Source of the DNA: Planctomycetia bacterium
GTDB taxonomy: Bacteria; Planctomycetota; Planctomycetia; Gemmatales; Gemmataceae
Reading direction: 5' to 3'
DNA length: 42,366 bases
Assembly: GCA_005799265.1 (NCBI GenBank)
Contig: SYHD01000217.1
Coordinates: 1-42,366, forward strand
Positions 8,545 to 17,281 of this stretch are shown piece by piece (positions within the stretch are counted from its first letter, which is position 1; each line of letters begins with the position of its first letter). Made by a program: the position numbers and the translations under genes. Below the pieces are notes generated by a model. That model worked only from the letters and a program-made list of their open reading frames with translations, did no database searches and was not told the origin of the DNA.

Positions 8545-9708
8545 ATGAAATCCCTATTTGGTAAATCTCGATGTCTCGCGCTCCCCTGTGTGCTTGCCCT
8601 TCTCGCTGTGAATCCCGTTCTCGCGCAGAAGGAGGCCAAGGAAAGCGCAGCGTTTTTCAAGAGCGACAAGATCGTTCACCTCAGCATTGAGATCGGCTCG
8701 AAACCCATCTCCCTTTTGCGCCTCGATCCTCGAAAATACGTCACGGCCACATTGACTGAAGACGACGTTGTTTATCCGGATATCGGAGTTCACGTCCGGG
8801 GCGGTCTAGGCAGCTTTCGACCCATCGACGGCAAGCCAGGCCTCACGCTCAACATGAACAAATTCGGCGAGGACAAGCTCTTTCACGGCATGGATAAATG
8901 GCACCTCTGCAACTCCGCACAGGATCCTAGCTATCTCAGCGAGTTCATCTGCGGCGAGTTGATGCGTGCCGCGGGCGTTCCCGCTTCCCGCATCCATCAT
9001 GCTGTCGTCAAGCTGAATGGCCGTCAGCTCGGCATGTATTATTTGAAAGAAGGCTACGATAAGCACTTTTTGAAAGAGCACTTCAAGAACTCAGACGGCA
9101 ACGTCTATGATGGCGGCTTCTTACGCGATATCGATCAGCCGCTTCAACTCGTGAGAACCAAGGACGATGTCAAGGATTGGGCCGACCTCAAGGCCTTGAC
9201 CGCAGCGGCCCGGGAACCTGACTTGAAAAAGCGTTTTGCGAGTCTCGAAAAACTACTCGACATGGATGTCTTCATCAGCGGTTTCGTCTTGCAGGCCATC
9301 CTCGGCGACTGGGACGGATATGTCTTCAATCGCAACAACTATCGCATTTACCACGACCCCAAACGCGACAAGATCATCTTCATCCCATCGGGCATGGATC
9401 AAGAGTTCGGCAACGCCGTGCAGGGCCCACTCTTTCCGCCGATGAATGGCCTCGTCGCCAAGGCCGTTCTGCAGACGCCGGAGGGCCGGGCACGCTATTT
9501 GAAACGGATGGCGGAGATCAACACGACGATCATGGTTCCGGAACGCTGGCACAAACGGCTTGATGAACTCCAGGCACGCGTGCAGCCCGAACTCACGAAG
9601 CTCGATGCCGTCGCCGGCCGTGATTATGTGAATCAGGTCAAGCGCATCCGCAACTTCTTCCGCGATCGCCCCAAGAGCATCGAGCGGCAACTCAAGGCGA
9701 CGAAGTGA
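8545..9708 (+). CDS. CotH-kinase family exported protein
   Basis: This is a 387-residue protein with a signal peptide (LALPCVLALLAVNPVLAQ). It carries the CotH-type atypical kinase fold: an early VRGG motif, the helix segment PSYLSEFICGELMRAAGV, then DWDGYVFNRNNYRIY and the metal-site motif IPSGMDQEFG. The last replaces the more common WDLDxxFG but keeps the Asp. CotH of Bacillus phosphorylates spore-coat proteins; planctomycetes carry exported homologues of unknown substrate. I chose the ATG at 8545 because it sits directly before the signal peptide; a start at 8515 would add a hydrophilic leader. It is divergent from the glycoside-hydrolase-like gene, with a 194-bp shared upstream region. 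Confidence 0.85.
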   Translation: MKSLFGKSRCLALPCVLALLAVNPVLAQKEAKESAAFFKSDKIVHLSIEIGSKPISLLRLDPRKYVTATLTEDDVVYPDIGVHVRGGLGSFRPIDGKPGLTLNMNKFGEDKLFHGMDKWHLCNSAQDPSYLSEFICGELMRAAGVPASRIHHAVVKLNGRQLGMYYLKEGYDKHFLKEHFKNSDGNVYDGGFLRDIDQPLQLVRTKDDVKDWADLKALTAAAREPDLKKRFASLEKLLDMDVFISGFVLQAILGDWDGYVFNRNNYRIYHDPKRDKIIFIPSGMDQEFGNAVQGPLFPPMNGLVAKAVLQTPEGRARYLKRMAEINTTIMVPERWHKRLDELQARVQPELTKLDAVAGRDYVNQVKRIRNFFRDRPKSIERQLKATK

Positions 9709-9817
9709 GCGCAGATCATTTTTTCGGTTGATCCCGCGCCGCCGACAACTTGCGTCATGTTTCCATCGTTGAGGCACTCCGAATCCCACCTCATCCCAGT
9801 GCTCGTGAACTACCTTC

Positions 9818-10429
9818 TCACGGCATCTTGATCTGAATGCGACGGTATTCCATCTGGCCGCGGTCGCCTTCCAGACCGATTGGGCCGGTCTCGGGAAGGG
9901 CAATTCCGGCTTCGAGAAGCTCGCCGTTACAGGTGCAGCGGGCCATCTTACCCTTCACGACTATCTCGATTTGATTCCAATCCTGGGCCTTGTACTTTTT
10001 CAGCTCCTTGTAGGGGCCCGCCACCAGGTAGTCCCGGCATTGGAGCTGCGGCCGGCGGATGAAAATACCGCTGTCGGCATTGACGCTGGCGCGGAATTCG
10101 AGCTTGAGGACGAAGTCCTTCGGGAATTCCTCCACGGTGTCGAGCTGCGCAATCAGCCGGTCTTTGCCCTTGGGGAAGTTCACGGTGAGAATCCCGTCCT
10201 TGGCGGAGTAACGGCCGTTGTCGCTCGACTCCGTTTTGCCGTCGAACTTCTCCACGACCGCGCGGACATTGGGAGACTTCTTGTCCGCCTTGGCGCGGAA
10301 GCACCAGCCGGTGAGGTCCTTGCCGTTGAACAGGCTTCGGAATCCCGGGTCCGGTTGCCAATCGCCGGCGTAGAGCGTGTTAGCCAGGAGGAGGGCGAGC
10401 AACGTGAACAGCAAATTGCGAAGTCGCAT
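9818..10429 (-). CDS. DUF1080 (3-keto-disaccharide hydrolase-like) exported protein
   Basis: This is a 203-residue protein with a signal peptide (LLFTLLALLLANTLYA) and a single DUF1080 domain. The domain's opening motif FRSLFNGKDLTGW is at about residues 30-42, SGIFIRRP lies in the middle, and the end is GPIGLEGDRGQMEYRRIQI. DUF1080 has a concanavalin/LamG-like jelly-roll fold. Some members cleave 3-keto-glycosides and many are only predicted. It lies 188 bp downstream of the YncE-type propeller gene on the same strand and may be the last gene of that run. I chose the start so that the signal peptide is at the N-terminus; the frame could extend upstream by 29 codons. Confidence 0.85.
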   Translation of the reverse strand: MRLRNLLFTLLALLLANTLYAGDWQPDPGFRSLFNGKDLTGWCFRAKADKKSPNVRAVVEKFDGKTESSDNGRYSAKDGILTVNFPKGKDRLIAQLDTVEEFPKDFVLKLEFRASVNADSGIFIRRPQLQCRDYLVAGPYKELKKYKAQDWNQIEIVVKGKMARCTCNGELLEAGIALPETGPIGLEGDRGQMEYRRIQIKMP

Positions 10430-10617
10430 GATCTTGGCCCAATGCAACCGAGGAGTGTGGCAATAGAAAACGCCCGCGCCGCCTGTACGAGCCGACTCGG
10501 TTCTTCGCGCTCGCACGCCGTGAGGCGCTTGCCCTCACATCCTATTCTGCGTAACGTTCCCGGAAAGTGTGCTCGCAGAAGGGAAGCAGAATGTTGCCTT
10601 TCTCTCAGAACTTGCAT

Positions 10618-11643
10618 TCATTTTACGTGTGGCACATCCACCACAAGCAACCGCTTAGGCTCCTTGCCCGCTGGAATCCGGGCGACGACTTGCCTTGTCG
10701 TCGTATCGACCACGGCGACCTCATTGCGGCTGCGGACGGAGACGTAGCAATACTTGCCGTCCGGCCCGAATGTTAGCCAGTAAACGGTGCCGCCAATCGG
10801 GATCGTGGCGATTTGCTTGGGTTTCGCGCCGGTGATGTCGTAGACGTGGACCACCTTGCGCTCGACGTCGCAGTCCCAGACTTCCTTATCGCCCGGACGA
10901 ATGCCCAGACCGTGACTGCGACTTGTGATCTTCGCGAGTTCCGGCGGGACATCGGCCGGCACGCGGTGAATCATCTTGCGAGCGGCAACGTCGGCCATCT
11001 CAATCCCCACTAGGCCGTCCACCTGGGCGAAGAAATTCTTCTCATCCTTGGTGATTGCGACGGGGCGAACCGAGCTGCTGAAGGGAATCGCGCCGATCAC
11101 CTTGCGCGAGGCTACTTCCACAATCGTGACCTTTTTCGGAGCGCCCAAGGGAGCCAGATACATGCGCTGGCCATCTGCCGAACAGACGGTATTGTGGGGT
11201 TGGCCCCCCGTAAAGATCTTATCGATGATCTTGGCCTCTTTGACGTCAACGACCTGATAATTGCCGCCGCTGACGGGGACATACGCGAACTTGCCGTCCG
11301 GCGTCACCGCGAGCTGGTTGGGAGCCGACCCGGTGGGCAAACGCCGCACGACCTTATCGGTCGCCGGATTGATCCAAACGAGTTCCCCCTTGCCCCCTTC
11401 AACCGTGACCAGCAGCAGATCCCCGGCCGCCGAAGCGGCGATGCCATGAGGCCGTGGCCCAACCTCGATTCGGCCGAGCACTTTGTTGGTGGCGACATCG
11501 GCGATGGTCACATCATTGCCGGCGGTGTTGATGATGTAGAGCTTCCGTACCGGCTCAGGCGTAGGTTGAGTGTGGAGAAGTGCGTGCCAACCCGGCATGG
11601 CAAGCGCGGTCATCACGATCCCAAGAATTAGTCTCCTTCTCAT
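10618..11643 (-). CDS. YncE/YVTN-type beta-propeller protein, exported
   Basis: This is a 341-residue secreted protein. After a signal peptide come about seven YVTN/NHL-type repeats such as YIINTAGNDVTIADVATNKV and VAVVDTTTRQVVARI, each with a turn like PDGKFAYV. This is a beta-propeller that normally serves as a binding platform or redox partner; no catalytic residues are evident. It follows the HzsA-related gene by 29 bp, so the two are very likely co-transcribed, and the propeller may accompany the di-haem protein in the periplasm. GGAG precedes the ATG. Confidence 0.85.
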   Translation of the reverse strand: MRRRLILGIVMTALAMPGWHALLHTQPTPEPVRKLYIINTAGNDVTIADVATNKVLGRIEVGPRPHGIAASAAGDLLLVTVEGGKGELVWINPATDKVVRRLPTGSAPNQLAVTPDGKFAYVPVSGGNYQVVDVKEAKIIDKIFTGGQPHNTVCSADGQRMYLAPLGAPKKVTIVEVASRKVIGAIPFSSSVRPVAITKDEKNFFAQVDGLVGIEMADVAARKMIHRVPADVPPELAKITSRSHGLGIRPGDKEVWDCDVERKVVHVYDITGAKPKQIATIPIGGTVYWLTFGPDGKYCYVSVRSRNEVAVVDTTTRQVVARIPAGKEPKRLLVVDVPHVK

Positions 11644-11672
11644 ATTGTCTCCAGGTAGATTCCGCGGGTGGT

Positions 11673-14600
11673 TCAGGGGTTGGCAACGACGGACAGAGTT
11701 CGCTCAATACGCGTGATGTTTCCTTGGCGGTCTTGCACGGATACCGTCAGCTTGCCCTTGGGCAATTCGGTGAGCGGCCTGGCAAGTGTCAGCTCCCAAA
11801 CGCCGGGCGTTTTTGCTTTGAATCGCGACGCCAGGTTTTCGCCTGCCTTCACGTCGTCGATGGCGAAGTCGGCGGTCACCTTGAAGGTCGGCATGTCGAG
11901 GCCGGTGCCGTAGTCGTGCATGCCGATCAATATGCGGTCGAGCTTGGCGTTGCCGCCGGCTTGGGGACTGGTAAGTGTCAAGGTCGGACGGCCTTCGTCG
12001 AACAGCCAGCCACCCGCCGCTTGCGGCGTAGCCGTTCGATCAATCGGACAGCCGATGTCGATCCAGCGCGCCAGGGTCAGCTTGTCTTCGTCTGAAAGCG
12101 GCGCAACCTTGACGAGTTTGCCGTCCGGACCTTTCGCCTTGCCGGCGACCGCGTCTGGCGGCGGCATCACGTGGCCCTTGTAATCGACGTCGTACATGCG
12201 GCGTTTGCCGTGATGACACCAATCAAGCACGTTCTTCTCGTCTTCCAGATCGAGCGGCGGACTCGGAATGTCGTCGTTGTGGAAGCCGTCGAGCCTTTTG
12301 CCATGGACCAACCACATCAAGGGGCTGCGCCGCGCCTGGAATGCCCACGAATACTGAACCACACGGGCATAAGTGCGCGGCAATCCTTGCGGGACCTGCA
12401 CATTTTCGGCCCACGGTACGAGGCCGCGTTTGGCGATCGGTTGATAGTCATCGAGCGCGAGTCGGCCAGCCGGCTTCTCGTGCTTGATCGAATGGCATGC
12501 GACGCAGCTTCGTTCCAGGATCGGCTTGATGTCGCGATGGAACTCGACATCCGTCACACCCTTGGCGTAGGTGATGCCGGTGCGATTGTCGGTGTCCCAT
12601 TTCTTGCCCGTGCGATCATTAGCCTTCGTCGTAAACAACGGCGCGTTCGCGCTCAGATCCCAGATCTTGTAGTCGGGCTTGGCGGCAGCGGTATGCTCGA
12701 ACAGCGTCGGTTGCTGGCTGTGGGCGTGGCAGCCACCACAGTTGGTGCGCACCTCGCCCGGGCGAACTTGATGCCACGTCTGGGCCATGTTGACGACCAT
12801 GCCGTTGTTGTCGAGCGTCTGGAACGTCCAGGCGACGTCGGCCGGTATTTTGGCGAGGAAGCTTGTGTCGGGATTGCCGTCCGGATCGAGCGGTTGTTTG
12901 CCGTCCTTCGAGAACTTGCGCACCGGGAACTCGCCAAGGATGCGGATGCGTTCCTCCGCGTCGCTGCCCAGGGCGAAGTGGCCACGCTTCTTCGAGACCA
13001 CGTCGCTGACAGGTTCAAGGATCAAGATGCGGATGCCCCAGATGTCGCTGTTTTCGTAGAGGCCCGCGTCGGCCCCCTGTTCGCCCCAGTTGCCCGGGAA
13101 GCCGAACCGCGTTATGGCCAACTCACGCCACAGATGTTTGCGGTCCTCGGGCTTCGCCGAGCGCGCGGTGACTGATCCTGGCGGCACAATGCCGTTCGGA
13201 TAGCTTTCGCGTTTGTAAAGACTCGAACTACCGACGAGCCCGAACGGCGTTCCCTCGGGCAGATGCGGCGAGACCTTGCCGCCATTGCGATGCACGAGTC
13301 GCGGCGGTTCATCGATACCGTAAGAGCGCTTATACGACACCAGGGCGCGCGGCCACAGTTCCTGATATTTCGGATCGTTCTTGATGAGTAGCATCTTCGA
13401 CGGATGATTGATCGGCTGGCCCGATTTCAAGAGATAAATGCCGGCGTCGTAACCAGGCACGGTTTGGTCCTGCGCGTCCCACGGCAACGCCCACGTCGTC
13501 AGCAGGTGATTGTCCGGGGCGGCCGATGGGTGCGTGACGTTGCCAAAGAACGGGTTGCTGTCAAAGGGATTCATCTTTTGATTGGGCTTCACATCCTGAT
13601 GGCTGGCGAACAGGGTCAGGTTGACGATGCCGAGCGGCGCGAATCGCTTGGCGCCGGGGCCGAAGCTCGCCTGTCCCGGTGGCAAACGCATGGGAAACTT
13701 GTAGTAGGTTCCGAAGCCGTCGGTTGATCCGGATTGGTAATAGGTTTCGACGACGATGCTCTCGTCGGAAAGCTGAGTCTGAAAATGGACCGCTTGTCCT
13801 GGTGGCGACCCGAGGGCGCTGGTCAAAGGGTCCCAGTTGGTGCCGTCGGGATGGATCGCCCAGATGCCCCACCGCTCGTCGCTGCGAAGTCCCTGTGTTT
13901 CCAGCGAGCTAAACATCACGCGGCCATCCTTGAGCGCGACCGGATGCAGCGCGGTGCCGAGATTGAGCGAGCCAATGTGATCGATATTCGTGCCGTCGTC
14001 GTCCATGACGAACAGTTGCAGCGCCGGCTGCGTCTGTTCACGGACGCCGCGAAAACCATTGCGATCGCTGACGAACACGACCTTTCCGCCCGCCACAGGG
14101 CACGGCGCCAAGTTGTGCACGCCGCGCGGATGCGACTCGACGCCGGATGGAACGGCCCCGGTGTTGGGGGTACGCTGTTGCGAGGTAAGCTGAATCACCT
14201 TGCGGCTGGCGACATGGACCTTGTAGATGTCCGCCCCCTTGCGGCTTTGCAAATGTGTCATGCTTGCCGAAGGCCCCGTGTTCATGCTGTGGAACTTCGC
14301 AAAGTAAACCCATTGGGCGTCGAACGACACGACAGGGTCCGTGATGGATTCGTGGGGTTCTACCGGCACCAGCGATTCGTCCCGTCCGTCCGGATGCAGC
14401 AAGCGCAGCTCGGCGCCGGGCGCGTTCGTCTGATGCAAGCCGGCCTGGTTGAGATGGTTGATGCCGGAATACGTTTTCGGATACGGACGCGGGACACGGA
14501 CGTAGACGATAGGATAGTCGTACTTCACTGCTTTGTCCGACGCGACGGGCAGCGGCATATCACGCGCGGAATCCCATGGCCGCCGCGGCGCCGGTTTGGT

Positions 14601-14723
14601 ATCGCCTTGATCTCCTCCCGCTATGGGCTGTGGCGCGCCGGCACAGGATCGGTAGGCAAGCCAGCCCATGCCGGATAAAAGGATACCAATAACGACGAAA
14701 CGAGTCAGTCGGTGCGGGGACAT
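11673..14723 (-). CDS. HzsA-related di-haem c-type protein
   Basis: This is a 1016-residue protein with an N-terminal membrane anchor or signal (FVVIGILLSGMGWLAY). The first two thirds look like a TolB/WD40-type propeller, with repeated segments such as RLLHPDGRDESLV and LFVMDDDGTNIDHIGS. Two haem c attachment motifs, CGGCH at about residue 660 and CVACH at about residue 740, lie in the C-terminal third. The last 120 residues are a beta-sandwich-like tail. This architecture matches the proteins named HzsA-related, after the hydrazine synthase alpha subunit of anammox planctomycetes, but this organism need not make hydrazine. It is the first gene of the run that continues with the YncE propeller. 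AGGAG precedes the start. The redox role is inferred. Confidence 0.8.
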   Translation of the reverse strand: MSPHRLTRFVVIGILLSGMGWLAYRSCAGAPQPIAGGDQGDTKPAPRRPWDSARDMPLPVASDKAVKYDYPIVYVRVPRPYPKTYSGINHLNQAGLHQTNAPGAELRLLHPDGRDESLVPVEPHESITDPVVSFDAQWVYFAKFHSMNTGPSASMTHLQSRKGADIYKVHVASRKVIQLTSQQRTPNTGAVPSGVESHPRGVHNLAPCPVAGGKVVFVSDRNGFRGVREQTQPALQLFVMDDDGTNIDHIGSLNLGTALHPVALKDGRVMFSSLETQGLRSDERWGIWAIHPDGTNWDPLTSALGSPPGQAVHFQTQLSDESIVVETYYQSGSTDGFGTYYKFPMRLPPGQASFGPGAKRFAPLGIVNLTLFASHQDVKPNQKMNPFDSNPFFGNVTHPSAAPDNHLLTTWALPWDAQDQTVPGYDAGIYLLKSGQPINHPSKMLLIKNDPKYQELWPRALVSYKRSYGIDEPPRLVHRNGGKVSPHLPEGTPFGLVGSSSLYKRESYPNGIVPPGSVTARSAKPEDRKHLWRELAITRFGFPGNWGEQGADAGLYENSDIWGIRILILEPVSDVVSKKRGHFALGSDAEERIRILGEFPVRKFSKDGKQPLDPDGNPDTSFLAKIPADVAWTFQTLDNNGMVVNMAQTWHQVRPGEVRTNCGGCHAHSQQPTLFEHTAAAKPDYKIWDLSANAPLFTTKANDRTGKKWDTDNRTGITYAKGVTDVEFHRDIKPILERSCVACHSIKHEKPAGRLALDDYQPIAKRGLVPWAENVQVPQGLPRTYARVVQYSWAFQARRSPLMWLVHGKRLDGFHNDDIPSPPLDLEDEKNVLDWCHHGKRRMYDVDYKGHVMPPPDAVAGKAKGPDGKLVKVAPLSDEDKLTLARWIDIGCPIDRTATPQAAGGWLFDEGRPTLTLTSPQAGGNAKLDRILIGMHDYGTGLDMPTFKVTADFAIDDVKAGENLASRFKAKTPGVWELTLARPLTELPKGKLTVSVQDRQGNITRIERTLSVVANP

Positions 14724-14882
14724 GGCGTGCTACTCCTTCGAATTGCAATCAAATTCGCGGGCAAGGCTTGACAATTTTCAGGCGGAGAAGTCGGGGGCGT
14801 GGACCGTGACAATCTACACGCAAGCGCGGGCGATTGCAACCTGTTCGCCCACAACTTCGATTCAGACGCCTTGCGATGATGA

Positions 14883-15245
14883 TCTTGCCGTGACATCTGT
14901 ATCCGCTCACGTAGATTCTTGTTCAATGCGTCTGCAGCCTCGCGATTGTTCTCCGTAGTGGTGACGCTTGGTTACGAACACCACGCCCATACACTCGAAC
15001 ACTACGGCAACGCCGGTCGGGTTGAAGACGCCGATCCCGTCACCCGGGAGGTACTGCGGCAGATTCACACCTGGTACACCTGATTCTTCGCCGACGGCCC
15101 GCTCGAATTCACGGCGATGAAGCTGGGGCGGCATTCAGAGTTTTCGCTGTTGCGCAAGGACAGCGCGCTTGCAAGCCTTGAATCCGGCCCGCATCTACGT
15201 TATCCGCAGATGTTCCCCTTCACCGATGCGCATGGCCGACCGTAA
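14883..15245 (+). pseudogene. Coding-like remnant interrupted by one in-frame TGA
   Basis: One frame is open from 14883 to 15080, meets TGA at 15081-15083, and continues open to TAA at 15243-15245. Third codon positions are GC-rich on both sides of the TGA, as in the true genes nearby. No ATG precedes the open part in frame, so the 5' end is missing too. The product segments include GYEHHAHTLEHYGNAGRVED and, after the stop, FFADGPLEFTAMKLGRHSEF. I do not recognise the family. A single C-to-T change (CGA to TGA) would explain the stop. This is most likely a decayed gene; recoding is possible but unlikely. Confidence 0.4.
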
Positions 15246-15537
15246 GTCACTGCCGGCGCAGTTCCGCCGCAACCGGAATGATCGGAGCGTAGAACTCCCG
15301 AGCGAGCCCAGGCTTCCGTGGCGCTGATGCGGGCTCGCCTGCTGACCACGGCCACGGCCTCGACGACAGCGGTGGAAATGTCAGGCTTGGTCAGGTTCTC
15401 CTGGCCGATCGATTTCGCCGTGTGGGAGCTGGAGCTGGCCCGGCGCGCGGCGGCCCGGGCGCGTGCCGAAGCGTTGAAAACCAATAGCCTATCTGAAAGC
15501 GTTTCATTGTGAAGTCTCATCGCAAGGAGTCCTCTCC
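15246..15537 (+). other. Gap before the SGNH-like gene, possible second gene remnant
   Basis: A plus frame open from about 15282 to the TGA at 15510-15512 has GC-rich third positions and would encode an Ala/Arg-rich segment ending near ARAEALKTNSLSES. It has no clear start beyond a GTG at 15318. An antisense frame of 106 codons covers the same bases. I recognise neither. A good ribosome site, AAGGAG, lies just before the next gene. Confidence 0.3.
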
Positions 15538-16437
15538 ATGTTTGTGCGCATCACGTCCGTTTTCGTTTCGGCATTAATGCTCTTACTCGTCGGTCAGGCG
15601 GCGGCCCAGGATAAGAAGAATGACAAGCTTGCCGCGCCGATCGTCAAGGGCCAACGTGTCTTTACGTGTGGGCACAGCTTTCACGTTTGGGTCCCCGGCA
15701 TCGTGGCCGATCTTGCCAAGAAGTCGGACATCAAGGATCATGTGCAAGTCGGTCTGTCGTCGATCGGCGGATCGAAAGTCATTCAGCACTGGAACAAGCC
15801 AGACGACCAGAACAATGCCAAGGCGGCGCTCAAGACAGGCAAAGTCGATGTGCTCACCCTGTCGCCGATCTTCTTCCCCGACGCAGGCATCGAGAACTTC
15901 ACTCTGCTGGCCCTTGAGCACAACAAGGACATTCGCGTTCTTGTCCAGCCCATCTGGCTGCGCGCGGACACCTACGAACCGACCATGAAGCGTGCTGCCA
16001 AGGTGGATTTCAATGCGATCACGATCGAGGAGCTGCGCAGCCGGCATGCCGTGTATTTCAAGGAGATGGACGCGCACATCCGTGACTTGAACAAGAAGCA
16101 AGGCAAGACGGTACTGTACATCGTCCCGGCCCCGCAGGCCGTGCTGTCGCTGCGCGAGAAGATCGTCGCCGGTCAGGCGCCCGGGCTGAAGATGCAGTCG
16201 GACCTGTTCACCGACGCCACCGGGCACGGCACCCCGTCGCTGAAGACCCTGGTCGGCTATGTGAACTATGCGGTGATCTACCGCCGCAGTCCGGTCGGCT
16301 TGCCCGCGCCCGAAATCCTGAAACAGGCGAAGCTCGGCGATCAAGAGGCCAAGCTCAATAGCCTGCTGCAAGAATTGGCCTGGGACGCGGTTACTCAGCA
16401 TCCGCTTAGTGGCGTTCGCCTGGATGTGCAGCCATGA
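15538..16437 (+). CDS. Exported SGNH-hydrolase-like protein
   Basis: This is a 299-residue protein with a clear signal peptide (VSALMLLLVGQAAAQ). After it, FTCGHSFHVWVP (about 42-53) stands where SGNH/DUF4886-type hydrolases carry their catalytic serine block. SSIGGSKVIQHW (about 74-85) resembles the glycine block, and VDVLTLSPIFFPD follows the expected third block. The C-terminus has GYVNYAVIYRRSPVG rather than a clean DxxH. It may therefore be a divergent esterase or a non-catalytic relative. AAGGAG a few bases upstream supports the ATG at 15538. It heads a co-directional set with a membrane protein and a Tat-exported propeller, but the gaps of over 200 bp do not prove an operon. Confidence 0.65.
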   Translation: MFVRITSVFVSALMLLLVGQAAAQDKKNDKLAAPIVKGQRVFTCGHSFHVWVPGIVADLAKKSDIKDHVQVGLSSIGGSKVIQHWNKPDDQNNAKAALKTGKVDVLTLSPIFFPDAGIENFTLLALEHNKDIRVLVQPIWLRADTYEPTMKRAAKVDFNAITIEELRSRHAVYFKEMDAHIRDLNKKQGKTVLYIVPAPQAVLSLREKIVAGQAPGLKMQSDLFTDATGHGTPSLKTLVGYVNYAVIYRRSPVGLPAPEILKQAKLGDQEAKLNSLLQELAWDAVTQHPLSGVRLDVQP

Positions 16438-16489
16438 CGCAGGAACCCGCTTGACAAGCTGGCATTTGGGTGGTGTCTCAACTCAACGA

Positions 16490-16540
16490 GTAGTGCGGGA
16501 TTCAGCCCGTGTTTGCTGCGAGGGGTAAAGCCCGCACTAC
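16490..16540. repeat. REP-like inverted repeat
   Basis: GTAGTGCGGG (16490-16499) and CCCGCACTAC (16531-16540) form perfect 10-bp arms. The similarity continues imperfectly inward, through ATTCAGCCC against the complement of GGGTAAAG. It lies between two genes, encodes nothing, and looks like a dispersed palindromic repeat of the 'gcgggctttagcccgc' kind. Other copies cannot be seen in this window. Confidence 0.7.
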
Positions 16541-16652
16541 GAAACGGAGACAGTACCGGTATCTTGCGAGGCTTCCTCGGGTATAGGTCGAGCGGCTACA
16601 ATACGAGGGAAGTGCTGTCAGCGCCACACAAGATTTCAATATTGGACATGAA

Positions 16653-17258
16653 ATGGCTGCAACATCAGCAGACCCATTTTCTGATGGTCTTCATGTCGCA
16701 AGTGATGCGGACCGGACCTTGTTTGTTCAGTGGAGCAATCGTGACGTTCCACGGGATAGATGCCTGGTCTTTGTTTATGTTGCGGCCGCTGGCGTGTTTG
16801 CTGCGTGTACCGCGTTGTTTATCTTTGGGATAGTCACGTCGGGCTTTGATTCGCCCCCTGGCCTGTTCCAGTGGCTTTGGCTCTGCGTTGTCGGCGTCGG
16901 CGGTCTGATAGCCGCCATGGGGTTCGCGCTTGAATTGCGTACTCTGTTTGCGAAAGAGTGGATCCGGATTTCCGACCGAGGCATTTGCCATGGATTGGAA
17001 GGGTATTGGATTTCGACCTCAGAGGTGATTGCGATGTCGGAAGCGGAGGAGTTGTTCTTGGGTCACTACGGAAGCGGCAGCGATCGAGAATCGGCGTTGA
17101 CATTGAATATCCTCTACGGCAACAACGCTCAACAGCCAAGAAAGAGGGAGATAATCGGACTGTGGTTGGCCCGAGACATCAAGATCAAGTTGTTTGCAAC
17201 GATCAAGGATTTTATCGTCGTTCAAGGCTGGAAGATGGACATTACACAAAACGATTAA
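16653..17258 (+). CDS. Membrane protein with two TM segments and a PH-like tail
   Basis: This is a 201-residue protein with no recognised family. Two membrane segments, about residues 40-62 (VFVYVAAAGVFAACTALFIF) and 72-94 (WLWLCVVGVGGLIAAMGF), are joined by a short loop. A soluble C-terminal region of about 100 residues (IRISDRGICHGLEGYWIS and onward) has the strand pattern of bacterial PH-like domains. Codon use is less GC-rich than in its neighbours. The gene ends 23 bp before the Tat-exported propeller gene, so the two may be transcribed together. Function unknown. Confidence 0.6.
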   Translation: MAATSADPFSDGLHVASDADRTLFVQWSNRDVPRDRCLVFVYVAAAGVFAACTALFIFGIVTSGFDSPPGLFQWLWLCVVGVGGLIAAMGFALELRTLFAKEWIRISDRGICHGLEGYWISTSEVIAMSEAEELFLGHYGSGSDRESALTLNILYGNNAQQPRKREIIGLWLARDIKIKLFATIKDFIVVQGWKMDITQND

Positions 17259-17281
17259 ATGTCGGTCAGAAGGAGATTAAC

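Noticed and set aside
12171-14678. Long plus-strand frames at 12171-13175 and 13734-14678
   Set aside because: They are antisense to the HzsA-related gene with its CxxCH motifs and have no recognisable product.
14768-14773. TTGACA hexamer upstream of the gene-remnant region
   Set aside because: No -10 element lies 16-18 bp downstream; the sequence there is GC-rich.
15200-15520. Minus-strand frame of 106 codons
   Set aside because: It has no recognised product. The opposite frame has equally coding-like composition and neither can be supported, so the stretch is reported only as a possible remnant.
16958-17281. Upstream extension of the Tat-propeller frame
   Set aside because: It overlaps the membrane protein gene in another frame. 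A strong ribosome site and the Tat leader fix the start at 17282.
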